64,000 nucleotides of DNA from Acanthochlamys bracteata (taxonomy: Eukaryota > Streptophyta > Magnoliopsida > Pandanales > Velloziaceae): assembly GCA_019914995.1 (NCBI GenBank), contig CM034132.1, positions 1,986,501-2,050,500 of the forward strand. The letters are read 5' to 3'. The notes beneath the pieces are model-generated. The model did no database searches. It had not been told where the DNA came from and worked only from the letters and a program-made list of their open reading frames with translations. Both the position numbers and the translations under genes were made by a program. Shown piece by piece: positions 46,601 through 58,308 of the stretch. The first letter of the stretch is position 1, and each line of letters opens with the position of its first letter.

Positions 46601-49600
46601 CCTTTGGATACCAGATTGTTCTTCCGTCTAATTGATATATTCTGAAAAGTTTTGAGAAACCTTTTCTTGTGAAAAGAACCTTGAAGTAGTTGGGGAACAT
46701 CATGTGGTAATACCTTCTTAGACTTTTGTCTTGCCTGACAATAGAGAGTCACTGTAGTGTTATTTTTTTAACACTTATGAAGCATACATATGAAGTCATG
46801 TCTAGATATGCATGTTCGTATGCATGACTAAGTTTTCCATCAGTACAGACGTAAATGCAGCATCTCATGAAGATAAGTAAATACTCCATTTTAGACTGAA
46901 TCGAAATTCCACTTAGCATTAAATTTAGCAGGAAAATGGACTTCTTTAATAAAGGACCTCAGCTCACAACCACTGGCAGATCAAAGAGATGGAAACTGCT
47001 TCAATTCTGTCTAAGGAAAATATATTGAGAGATTATAAAATGGAAAATCCAATGTGCATGCCCTAGCAAAAAGCACACGAGAAGTATTTGGCCCAAGTCT
47101 TAATTCCAGCAAAAAGGTGTGGTATGCGAGCAAGCCACAATATGATTGACATTAATCCCTAATTTGGCTGGTTGCAACAAATTACAACAACAACAACAAA
47201 CTAAGCCTTTATCCAAACTTACATGGGGTCAGCTACATGACTCCTTTTTCTCCATTCCGTTCGATTATAAACCAGATCTAGTTGCAACAAATTATTTCAA
47301 CAAAACCCAATGGCCTTGAATTTAGTTATCTATGCCAAAAATATTATGCCAAGTTAAACAGTAAGGCTGTCAAACCAACATTGACAGCCATGAACACCAT
47401 GCCTTTAAGAAATGCCAAAAAGGAAACAAGACTTCCCCAAGATTTGAACTGAGTATTAGTGACTTAAAGATTAAAGAAATGATGTGAACAAGATTATTTC
47501 CAGTTCAAATAAGTATGGAAACACAATGACCTGCCAGAAGAGATATACCATAAACATTCAGTTAATAGGTGGATGCATGATTGATCTTAAAAAGAAAAGA
47601 ATCATGATAGCATATTTCCAAAATCTGGAACTCAACTTATTTTTTATTTAGTTTCAAAGGAGAAATATTGCAAAGACATGCTTCTTGCTATAGTACACCT
47701 GTACTTGGAAGAGATGTAGGTTTATATATATATAGGATATAAGCACTCACACGCATTTGTCGGCCATTTTTATAGGCAAGGCCTTCAAATCCGATCTTCA
47801 CCGTTGAAATAAAAAATTATAAGTTGAAAATATGCTGATAAAGGTTCAACTCAATCAGACTACGAATTGATCTATATCTAGTCACTTAATCAAAATGATA
47901 TATATAGTAAATTTTGACAAAATATATAATACATCTTTTTTTACTATTTACTATTTGGATCGAAAAATTCTTTGTATTATTTTGATTAAATAGTCGGATA
48001 GAAGTCGATTCGTGATCTGATTTAGTTGAATTTTGTTAGTATATTTTCAACTCATAATTCTTCATATCCAATAGTGAAAATCAAATTTGAAAGTCGGCGA
48101 GTGCCTGTGAGTATCTATAGCGGTGTGAGTATATATATATATAGATGTTTCACGCAGATACTAAAACATAAGTTAGTTTTATGTTAATTCTATGTTTTCA
48201 CTTTATTTTGTGGATATTGACTCTAGTCTCGACCAATCAGCCAAAGAAGCATAAAAAATAGTAAGCAAACATGCATCAAGAGCTTAATAGACAACCAATA
48301 TGGCTTCGAACTCAAAGTTGTTAATAACCTGAATGATCTAACCTACACAACAATACAATAATAATACTAGACCAAATCTGTTGCTAATGACATGACAACT
48401 AAATCAATCGCAACTACAAACATTTGTTTGTCGTGTTGCTAACCTAACCCACATCTTTCATACGACAAAATTGAGAAGTAATGATTAGGGGGAAAGACCA
48501 ATAATATTCCATAGTAACACCGAATGATAATAGAAACTGCAATCACTTTTGTCGCATCTAAAGCAATGTCTTAAATTTGACAAATTCTACCATCCAACTT
48601 AGGAGTAAAAGCAAAGAAATATCCTATTAAATACAAAATACCTTTGATGCAGAACTTATAACTTCCTCACAAAGAAAGATAAAGGTAGATCCATCTTTTT
48701 TCATGGAACTCTAGTTGACTAGTGAACTAAACTTTTGCAAATTCTTAGACACCAATCTGGTTAGAAGGTTCCTTCCAAATTCTCATATTCCCATAATCCC
48801 ATTGTCCCACTTTTCACAATCTTAAAGAGTGCAACAAAGACCTTTTTTTGTGCTCATAATATCTAGATTGGTACACCACTCAACGTCAAGTACCATAGAT
48901 CATATGTTACGCACCTTATTAACTCATTTATAGTGACTGACAAACTCTAAGCAAAAACATCTAACTGAAATGGTTGTCATACAACAAAAGGAATGTTGTA
49001 TTTGGACGATGGTAAAGACAACCCAATGTAAAATACAGGAGACAAAAGAAATGAACTAGCTAGCTAGCTAAAATAGATATCGTCATTGTCAAAGATAGTA
49101 AGGACAATTTATTAATTCATAATGAATGATGCTCTTCGAGTTGCATAAACAACCACGTGACAGATATATTGAGAAACTACAAGAATAAAGATGCTATTAT
49201 TAAACTAAGAAGTCAACATATATAGCTACGTAATATGCAGAAGGACAAAATACTTTTCTCAGTTTTTGCACATTCATACTTTGTTGGCTAAGCTATAACT
49301 ACCGAAGAGCAGTTAGGTTTGATACTTAAAACAGCTAGAAGGAAAGACTTACTCTGTAAGAATGTTAAACTGCATGCACACATAAACAATATCAACCAAT
49401 AATTAGCCCGAGACAAGGTTTTTATATCTTAGGTTAGTTACTAACCACCTTCCTAAGAATGTGATCTATACAATATCGACCATGACCAATCCCCTTTAGT
49501 GGCATTGAAGTCCAACTTAAAATAACAGGACACTTTGAGAAAGTATCACTAAACATGCCAGGTGCATATTAAAGGGTCTGAGAATACATAGGCTGACAAT

Positions 49601-51186
49601 GTTTCTCAGAAAAGAAGATCACGCAAGAGGCAACGACCAAGGTATATATGCATTTTTATCAGTTGAGGGGAAGCGCAAAGATGTTGATACGTGCCTGTTT
49701 CTAAAGAAATGAAACCACCTACATTTCAAACATTTCATCAAAGATTCAAGTATATCAAATAATATGATAAAAGGGCTGAGGTGATGACACGAAAGAGAGT
49801 TGAACGAATCAAACAATGATCTGGAAGCCAGAAGCTGATAGCCTGATACAATTATAGAGAGGTTAAGCCGCCAAAACTGAATCCATATTATATGATAAGG
49901 TACTCTCAAAAGATAGATACGTCCTAGAGCCCCGGAAATCACCTGAACTTAACTGTATACAGTACTTAGTTATATGCATTGTAATCAGGATATAGAAACT
50001 TTTAAGCTTCGCACAATCGAGATTTAAGAAAATCAAGCACAAGAGCTACATCATCTAACACCTCGAGGAAATTTAACAAACTAACACCAGATCACACATG
50101 AAATAATACATTTCTTAGCTAATAAAACAAATATCCTAAGTTAGAATAGCTTCTTAAATACATACAGTTAATCTAGAAGAACTTCGACCATGGCAATATT
50201 CTTTCAGAACTTAAAACTAGTTTTCTCTAGCCTATCCTGTTCACGATCCCTAAATTCTTTTCCCTCTTCAAAAATCAAAGAGCACATGAGACAAACAGTC
50301 AAAAACACAATAATTTAACCGCCCCAACAAAACCATTTCGTGAGAAAAAGCAAACTCTAATGCCAACTCAAAAGTTGCCTACCCATCTCTCAATCCGTAC
50401 GATGAGGTGAAAATTAAACCGATCCATATATGACAACACAAAAACAATAATAGTAACTTAACCAAAAAAAAATTTTAATCAAACAGGAAATTAATCATCA
50501 CACTAGATTGAAACAAGTTTAAAGATTTCAATTTTTTTAAAAACAGATTACCGATTTCGCTGTGCAGATTATCTCCGTATTCAGATTCCGTTTTTTCTTC
50601 TTCAACTTCTTCTTCCTCACACTGATTTCTTCAGGAATTTCTCTCATTGATTTAACGCAACCTTCTTTCTCTTGAACTCCATCTTTCTTCACGTGTGAAA
50701 AATCAACACCGCTACGGTTCTCTATTTCATCGATCCCGCCACCGTCTTGAACGGAACCGATCGGAGGCGCAACGGCAAAAAGCTCAACAATCGACCGTTT
50801 CTTCGGTGTTCGCTGCTTCGTTCTCCCTGAGCATTTGACCAGCCTCGAATCTTCACTAGTGTTTAGCTGATCAGCTTGAGTACTAGCTCCTCCACCTTCA
50901 ACTTTAACTCGCTCTGCTTCATTCTCCCACCACTTGAACTTCTTCATATTCATTGCCGGTAACGCTTCTGGCTCTCCATTAAACGGCCAACAACGTTGTT
51001 TTCTTCCTTCAACACTCCTTGATTTCCAAACATACTCACTACAACAACAACAACAACAACAACAAAGCAAACAAATTCAAAAAAGAACAAGCAAAAGAAA
51101 ATAGAAGCTCACAGTTAACTCGATCAGGACAAGCTGAAAACGAAAATTAGAAGAAACGATTAATACCGGATCGAGAACGAATCCAT
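43645..51186 (-). CDS. HAP8/EMF1-like plant-specific nuclear protein
   Basis: Exons 51186-51167 (20 nt), 51038-50552 and 46734-43645 (minus) join in frame (CCG|GTATTA...GTAG|TGAG and TCG|GTAATC...TGTCAG|GCA) to give about 1198 residues. The N-terminus reads MDSFSIREYVWKSRSVEG, then CWPF and KKFKWW. This is the signature shared by Arabidopsis HAPLESS8-like proteins (At5g56240/At5g56250) and, more distantly, EMBRYONIC FLOWER 1. The EMF1-type Cys pair after the WW is missing, so HAP8-like is the better call. TPKKRSIVELFAVAPPI and HGILKNRS...KHVTFSGKDDILG are further conserved blocks. The remainder is low-complexity Ser/Pro/Gln-rich and ends with basic SGSTRTRKRKAAKG. A nuclear, chromatin-related role is inferred. 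Confidence 0.75.
47185..47280 (-). mobile_element. SINE-like insertion, probably 5'-truncated
   Basis: A 96-bp insert flanked by perfect 14-bp direct repeats GTTGCAACAAATTA (47171-47184 and 47281-47294). On the minus strand it reads CATGTAGCTGACCCCATG, then GGATAAAGGCTTAG, and ends in a short (TTG)n tail, the 3' signature of plant SINEs with TTG tails. The tRNA-like 5' half is absent. Confidence 0.65.
47727..48140. mobile_element. Fold-back MITE inserted in (TA)n
   Basis: Two arms of about 200 bp are inverted copies: left ACTCACACGCATTTGTCGGC... AATTATAAGTTGAAAATAT; right, reverse-complemented, ACTCACAGGCACTCGCCGAC... AATTATGAGTTGAAAATAT. The centre of symmetry is near 47,935. Both ends abut TATATATATATA tracts, so the target is TA-rich and the exact duplication cannot be fixed. 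No coding capacity. Confidence 0.65.
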
Positions 51187-52619
51187 CGCGCAGCATCAAC
51201 AGATTGAAAGAAGCTTGTAATTAGGGAAGGAGAAAGGAATCTTGTAATTATCTGCGAAGGAAGAGAAAAGAATAAACAAAAGAAAGAAAGAGAGAGAAAT
51301 AAATCAAAAAAACAAAACACAAAAGCAATGATAAAGCTAACAGGTAAAAGACCGCAAACCGTTTTTCGTTAATTTTCTTCTTCTTCGCCAGTCGCTCCCA
51401 GTTTCCCGCTCTCATTCTCGCTTTTGCTTTCGGTGGGACCTACTGCACTACACCACCATTTATCACCGATAGCGACGATGATAACGTATAGTTATACGTT
51501 GAGAAATGTAAGCCGTTAATTTAAGAAACAGATTAGGTGAACGGCTGAGAATAGAAGACAGGGATCACATGGATAGAAGAGCGTGCGGACGCTAGTGTAC
51601 ACGACCCCGTCGCTTGCTTATTTAATTTTTCTTAGAAAATTCTTAAACCTGGAAAGCGAGGCACGGACAGTGGGACCCGCAGACCAGCGGAGGCTGTCCC
51701 GTCTATATGGGAACCGATGCAGGACGGATGGGACGAGACACGTGCTTTCGACGGTTGCGATTTGATCCGGAAAAGATCGTACGGGTGGTAGTGGATCTTT
51801 GATCGTCTTGGAAAGACCAACTGGTTGTTTTGTCTGCATTGTGTTAGTAGTTTATCGCTTGCAGGAACGGTCCGCAATGCTGAAGATTTCTTCAGGTTAA
51901 ATTTTCTAAAGTACAACTCCAGTGAGTTGTATCCAGATGTACGCGAAGTAGTTGGTCCTTACGTACATCATTAGTTGGAACTTATAATAAAATTACTTTT
52001 ATTCTTTTTAAATAAATTTTTTTTTTTTTTAAAATAAAATTATATAATAAGTAAAAGATTTTTACACTTTTTAAATTTTTAAATAAATTTTTATATTTTT
52101 GTAAAATTTATATTAAAAAATATGTAATTGAAAATTTAAAAAGTTATTTTTTAAACACAATGTCAAACGGAACCTTAATTCTATTATTTTATATTTTTTT
52201 ATAAGTTTAGTATATATTCTTGCTCGTTAAAGCTACTAATCACACAAAAATATATTTTAATTAATAAAGAATTTTTATTTATTTTGAAATAATTTATTAT
52301 TTTATTATTTTTATATAATTTAATAATTATATCAACTTTACTTTTTTAATTTAAATTTTACTTTATAATTTAATTATTATTCTAAATTTCATTTAATTTT
52401 AGTTCTTATTAAATATTTTTTTTATAAAATTTATTTTCGTAAAATTTATTTCATGCAATTGAAACATGGTGTAGTTAAAGCAGATGACACCCAACAGTAT
52501 TTCTTTTATCAGGATTTAATACCAATACTATTATTAATATTAGATACCAGTGATACACTTTCAGGATTCAATTTCATTTTTCGTGATTTGATATCGGTTA
52601 CTTTGATATGTTTTCGATA
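51187..52619. other. Promoter/5' UTR of the HAP8/EMF1-like gene, then AT-rich spacer
   Basis: 51187-51480 is leader and promoter-like on the minus strand (GA/CT-rich). 51600-51960 is GC-richer with a CACGTG at about 51739 and short frames on both strands without motifs. 51980-52175 has the look of an AT-rich MITE (ends near CTTATAATAAAATTAC and AATGTCAAACGGAACC). No gene seen. Confidence 0.4.
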
Positions 52620-52628
52620 TATAAATAT
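52620..52628. repeat. Left 9-bp target-site duplication of the Mutator-like element
   Basis: TATAAATAT, repeated exactly at 60911-60919 on the other side of the element. Confidence 0.9.
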
Positions 52629-55380
52629 GGGGAGGGATATACGCACTCCCTCCCCTGTTGACACTCCCAGGCACACCCTAACGTGTGCGATCAAGATTAC
52701 ATCACACCAATGCTTATCTATCTCTGGCGTGCAGTCGGTTTGTTGCATTTATTTTCGTCCGAAAATTTTTTTTCATCCGAAATCTCACAGCTTCGGAAGG
52801 TACGAATCTGACAGATTTACGTATTCTCTCTCATCTCTTCTTTCTAAAAAAATTATTAACTCTTAATTAATCTTACTTATTTTAATTAATTATTATTAAT
52901 TAAATCTTTTTTATTTCTTCGCTCTTATTTCTCATCTTTTTCTCACTGTCTTTTTGAAATTTTGTCCTCCCCGAATCACTCGAAAGCTGAACAAAAATAA
53001 TATTTGGAAAAAAATATTTGAAAGAACCCTTTGTTTCTTTGCGATGTCGGAGGAGCAACGAAAACAAAAGAGATGAAGAAAGTGATGAGGAAATTGAGGA
53101 AATATAGAGAATGAAGACAGAGAGACAAAGCGACGAAAAGACTGGCTTGGAAGAAAAGAAGCATTGCTTGGAGAACATGAGAACTAAACAAGAAAGTTGA
53201 CAACTTTATCAAAAAAGCTACAAACAGATAAAAAGTTTTGAAGATTTTTTGTTTCGTTCTTTTTTTTTTGGGAAAAACCAACATTAATAACATTGATGGA
53301 GAGATAAAGCCGACAGATGATTTTGATGATGAATACTTGATGACTAGTTCTTGATTGTTGGTATTTTACTCATGAATATTCGGTGTCTTGTTCTCGATTG
53401 TTTTCTTTTATTTGGAATAAAACTTAAATTTATAATGTTGAAGCAAAAGTTGCAACAATGCTTCGGAGAGGATTAACCTGCGGAGAGAGAGATTTCAAGT
53501 GAGAATAAGATTTCCAAGAGAACGAAGAGAGAAGATAAAAATTAGGAACTAAAAGATAGAAGAAAATTTAATTAATAGAAATTAATTAAGATAAGTAAAA
53601 TTAATTAAGAGTTAATTAAAGTTTTTGAAAATAAGAAAGGAGAGAGAATACGTGAATGTGTCAGATCCGTAACTTTGAAGTTATCATAAAAAACTGTTGG
53701 TTTCTTCTCAACCACTATCATTTCCTTCATTTGCAGATCTCTCGCTCTCGCTCCAGTAGAAAGATCTCTCGTCTTGTCTTCGCCCGGGCCGATTTTCGTT
53801 TCCGATCTCGTCCAAATCTTGCAGATTTTGCTGTCGTGTCCGATTTCTTCTTGTTTTCGTCTCCGGACTGATTTTCTGTCTCCAATCTTATCCATATCCA
53901 TTTGATCTCGGTAGATCTCGCTGTCTTCGTCTCCGATCTCATCCTGTCTTCGTCTCCGAGCCGATTTTCTTCTCCGATCTCGCTATGTCTTCGTATCTGG
54001 CCGTGCTGGAGCTACTCTACGCCGATTTTCGTCTCCGATCTCGTCCAGATCTCGCTCTGCGAATTTACTTTTATTTTTTTCGATTTGTTTTTTATTTTTT
54101 CGGTTTATTTTTTTTTTTGTTGATTTATTTTTAGTTTTCTCTGATTTGTTTTCTGTTTTGTTGATTTGTTTTGTTTAACGATGTATTGGTTAGATTTTGC
54201 GGAGTATTGGTTTGATTTTTACGGTGTATTGGTTTGATTTTTATGCGATGTATTGGTTTGATTTTTTCGGTGTATGGCACGGTGTTGTAATTGGGAATCA
54301 AAATCTGATTGGGCTACGGTGAGGCAATGATGAGGAAGCGGATTTGCATAATATAGGATATGTTCACCTCGTTCCTGTTTATTCTTTCTATTCTACACTG
54401 CATTTTAAAATAGACAGTAAGGCAGTAGGATGGCCGCTGGCTAAGCCAGACAGCAACCACTGCAGCTGTAACTTTAGAATGTAGTGCAGATAGCAAAACA
54501 ACAGTAGTATATTGGTGAGAACAGAATTGGTGGCATTTCTGAATCTAACTCATTGAGTAAACACGAATTTGAGCCTCCTCGACTATTGTATCTATTTGTA
54601 CTACAGAATGTTTGATTGCTTGTGTTGTAATGAGACAATGTAATCAATGTAACTAGTGTAAACCTTGGTGGATGAAATTTAATCAGTATCATCTGGAAAG
54701 AATGTACCTGTGGAAACGATGTAATCCATCTACATCTATTTCTTTGTTCATTAGAGCTACCTGTGTAATCAAGTTTAATGTAAAAATAGTTTAATTATGA
54801 ATGAAAATGCTGTACAAGTTTCATTTTTTTTATTGATAAATCATGAATGAATGTGCTGGCAAATTATAAAATGTAATCTCGATGAAATTTTTTTATAGTT
54901 CGGAGATGAATGTAAAAAAATAGACAAATCAAAATATTTTATTTCAGTTTTGTCAACTCTCACATGTTTATTACAGTATTTAACCAGTTACGCAGCCATT
55001 TTTTCTTCTTTCTTTTTCTGCTTTTTTTTTTCCCCAGAGGCTCTGTTCTGTTTATCTTTTTTTCTATTTTCTTTCCCACACATTATGGGATTTCTTCTTT
55101 TTGTTTCATTTTTGTCTTCTCCGAAGACGTCAAACTTCTTCGATGACTCAATTTTCTTTCTATTGCACAAACCATCGGCACTAGTTATGAAATCGTTGGA
55201 AGATATGAAAAACTTTTTTATCATTTTAGATGAAATCTTATTTTACCGATATAAAAACAAGCTTAACAAAATCAAAATAAAAATATTTTTTATTTTAATT
55301 TTTGTGTTGAAGTTAAACAGAATAGAAGTTTTGCTCTGTTATGGTAACAAAAAACAGAACAAAACAGAGTTATGGTAACA
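52629..55380 (+). repeat. Left terminal inverted repeat of the MULE
   Basis: Reverse complement of 58,110-60,910. Landmarks shared with the right arm are the CACACCCTAACGTGTGCGAT block, a purine/pyrimidine-biased TCTCCGATCTCGTC-rich segment (53,740-54,060), the GTATTGGTTTGATTTTT tandem array and GTCAACTCTCACATG at about 54,950. Open frames here are mirrored in the other arm with different lengths and are not genes. Confidence 0.85.
54178..54274 (+). repeat. Subterminal tandem array in the MULE arm
   Basis: Four units of about 24-28 bp around GTATTGGTTTGATTTTT, each ending in a GCGGAG, ACGGT, GCGAT or CGGT-type link. The inverted counterpart is at 59,238-59,335. Subterminal repeats are often transposase-binding sites, which is inference here. 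Confidence 0.7.
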
Positions 55381-55602
55381 AAAAAATAAAAAGTTCTTCT
55401 ATGTTCTGTAATTTTAAAACTTTTGACACAATTTCAACATCTTATATCATTCAATTCATAGAACTCGTACTAGTTAGCTCATATCAAAAGCTATACTATA
55501 CAATTCCAAAGCTAACAATAACAGCTTATATTAAAAGCCGATCGAGCTCATACACTTGAACCAAAAGTATACACTTCATGTACTTCACAAAAGCCATACA
55601 AC

Positions 55603-58308
55603 TCATACAAAGCTATGTAAAGGGCCATCATCGGTTGATGTTTCATCATCGCTGTCGCCGTCCTCATTTGCATTTGTAAAATCATTATCGCTTTCATCTT
55701 TGTCTTCATCAGCATTCCTCTCATTAACTGTAAAAAAAAAATTTAACAAATCTCAATACTAATTTTAATTCTGAGAAAAGAGTTACTATATTAGGAATCA
55801 AAACGAAGTAATCACTACACTTACTTAATTTCTTATTTTTATTTGGATTTTCAGGACAATTTCGCTTGTCGTGTTTAACGCCAATTTTGTTACAACATGC
55901 ACATCTTCTCCATGTCTTCGCCTTAGCTCTTGCGACGGTTTTTTCCAAACCACTTTTTATTCTACTACCACCGCTGAAGGCCTTTTTTTCTTTTTTCCTC
56001 CCCTTTGTTTGCGAGATGCTGGGATTCAAAAATAAATTTTGAGATGCATTAACAGTTGCATGTGAAGTCTCATTGGCGACACATGTATCCTCTGACCTCT
56101 CTTTATTCTTCTTTACTTCTTTAATTCGCAGCAACAATTCTCTTAATGTTTGCAACATCAATTGGAACGTCTCATCTGCTTCACTAGCTTCATATGACAA
56201 CTGAGTAGAAATCTTTAATAGTTGGGCAGCTCTTAGCAGATCAGAGTTGTTATGGCTTTGCATTGTTCTACCGTCGTATTCAACTCTGTATTTATTAGCT
56301 CCTTTTATCCACCTCTTAAGAATAAAGTGATCCGGTATTTTCTCTATATCACGGGACTGAAAAACTTTTATCAAGTGTCCACAAGGAATTCCTTCAAATT
56401 CAAACAACTTACATTCACAGTAACCTTCTTTGCTAGCATTATTAAATTTCACCTTCCACTCACGCGATTCACCAAGCAGTCGAGATTTATAAATGTAGCA
56501 AGTGCAACCATCAGTTCCCTTTTCATCATCATGCAACACATACTCAACTTGAGCTTTTTCAAATTCTTTTTTAAACCTATCATACACATTTCTCTTGTAT
56601 ACATTTGCCGCACTCTTCAAAAGAAAAGCATGATTATCAACAGTACGATTAGTGTGTTCACTAATATAATCTTTTTCTTTTTTTTTCAGCAATTTTAGCC
56701 AAGCACTTCTCATTCTTCATAATAAACTCCCGAAGAGTTGTAGTCGAACTGAAAAAATTGCTATAAACAGAGTTCATACCTTCAAAGCGGCCTGTAGTAT
56801 TCATGCCAGCATAAAAAGTATCCAAATGATAAATCGGAACCCACTTTTTCCGTATTTCATACATTCCTTTAATCCATTCGTTCTCCTGTAAATTGTACAT
56901 ACATAGCAATTCCTTCCATCTTGTTTCAAAGTCATTAGGAGTATAACTTTTTCTAATACACATCTTAATTTCTTTCTTGAATCGTGACTTTTTGAATAAA
57001 TGTGTGATAATTTTTCTGAAAATTTTTTCATCACATGCCACAAACAAAATCGGTGTCGAGTATTAGAAAATACCTTCTCAACCGCAGCAGTCATTGCTCT
57101 ATCTTGATCAGTGATAATAGAAGTTGGAGCACGTCCACCCATAGCTGCAAGCCAAGTTTCAAAAAGTCAAACAAAAGATTCTTCTGTTTCATCTAAAAGC
57201 AAAGCACAACCAAACTGAATCGACTGCATATGGTGATTAACTCCTGTAAACGGCGCAAAAGGCATTTCATATACATTCTTACTGTATGTTGTGTCGAAAA
57301 AGATCACATCGCCAAAATACTCAAACTGTAAACGTGATCGACCATCTATCCAAAAGAAGTTTGTTGCTCTTACTTCGTTATCCATTTGTATTGCATAGAA
57401 AAAGTGAGGATCTTCTAAACTCTTTTTCTTAAAAAAATCCAGTGCTGCAGTGGCATCGCCTTTGATAGGTTTTTTGTATTCCTTTGAAGTTCCCAAATGA
57501 TTCCAGCAATCTCTATCATCAAAACCAGTCTGTGATCCGTCAAGTATATCTGCAACTTTGTTCACAGGTATGCCTTCATCACGAAATGAATCAATTAACA
57601 TCTTAGCTGCAGCGGGCATATTCTTACAGATAGACATACGTATTCTTTTAGCTGGACTGACTATATTGTGATTATGCTCGTCAATATACTGAGTCACCTT
57701 CCATAATCCAGTAGATTGTTTGTTGACTTTCATTTTTGCTGGACACCCACATTTTGTTGTACTTCTGTTTCTCTTCTGGCTAGCTTCAATCTCTGTCTCC
57801 ATATTTATTTTCTTTTTATCATGGTCTCTATAATTTCCATAACGTCCACAAGTCATTAGACAGCTAGTCACTTCGTCTGAGCCTTCCTTTCTTTTTTGCG
57901 TACTTCTTGTAACAATATTAAATCCGGTTGATCTTCCATAGAATATATACATTTCTTTTGCAGCTTCGAGACTAGGAAAAATCATATCCAAACAAGGTGA
58001 ATTATTCTTTTGAGCTGTTGATATGTCCGGAGTTGAAGCAGCAAAACATTCAGTCTCGTTTGGCTCCAAAGCTACACAAAAAAAGAAAATTTAAAATCTA
58101 CAGAACAGAGCAAACCTACTCTTTTGTTACCATAACTCTCTTATGTTTTGTTTAGCTTCAATACAAAAATTAAAAATAATATAATGCTTTTGGTTTTAAT
58201 TTTGTTAAGCTTATTTTTATCACGTAATATAAACTTTCATCCAGAAACGTAAGAACCTTGTTCATATCTTCCAACCGTTTCGTAGCTATTAACGATGGGT
58301 TGAGCCAT
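55603..58308 (-). pseudogene. FAR1-type Mutator transposase, nearly intact but broken
   Basis: Main exon 58071-55825, final exon 55727-55603 (AA|GTAAGT...TTACAG), and a possible first exon 58308-58257 (MAQPIVNSYETVGRYEQ) that joins in frame. Order: FAR1 zinc-binding domain (FPSLEAAKEMYIFYGRSTG to HNHNIV, about 57,995-57,658), MULE DDE core with Asp in FFDTTY, Asp in ITDQDRAM and Glu in GRFEGMNS, SWIM finger CECKLFEFEGIPCGHLI, zinc knuckle CACCNKIGVKHDKRNC, and an acidic tail ending PLHSFV. Lesions: TGA at 57169-57167 where relatives have Trp, a frameshift near 56,975, and another in an A9 run (56,686-56,678). It would cut and paste the element if whole. It resembles the FAR1/FHY3 host factors, but its place inside the TIRs marks it as the element's own gene. 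Confidence 0.85.

Larger units (their letters stand above)
46735..50551 (-). other. 3.8 kb intron of the HAP8/EMF1-like gene
   Basis: Bounded by TCG|GTAATC (50552/50551) and TGTCAG|GCAAGA (46735/46734). It holds a SINE-like insertion (47185-47280) and a fold-back MITE (47727-48140). The rest is AT-rich without recognised features. Confidence 0.65.

Noticed and set aside
43645..51186. Calling the large gene EMF1 itself
   Set aside because: The FSIREY-CWPF-FKWW start is shared, but the Cys pair that follows in EMF1 is missing and the start fits HAP8-like proteins better.
51583..51916. Frames on both strands between the HAP8/EMF1-like promoter and the MULE
   Set aside because: No motif, no start context and overlapping on both strands, so probably chance in GC-richer intergenic DNA.
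53605..54123. Several overlapping frames in the MULE left arm (mirrored at 59,391-59,879)
   Set aside because: They lie in biased TCTCCGATCTCG-rich TIR sequence, occur on both strands, and differ in length between the arms.
55603..58308. Treating the FAR1-like gene as a domesticated FAR1/FHY3 host factor
   Set aside because: It sits between matching TIRs with a target duplication and has three disabling lesions, so it is the transposon's own gene.
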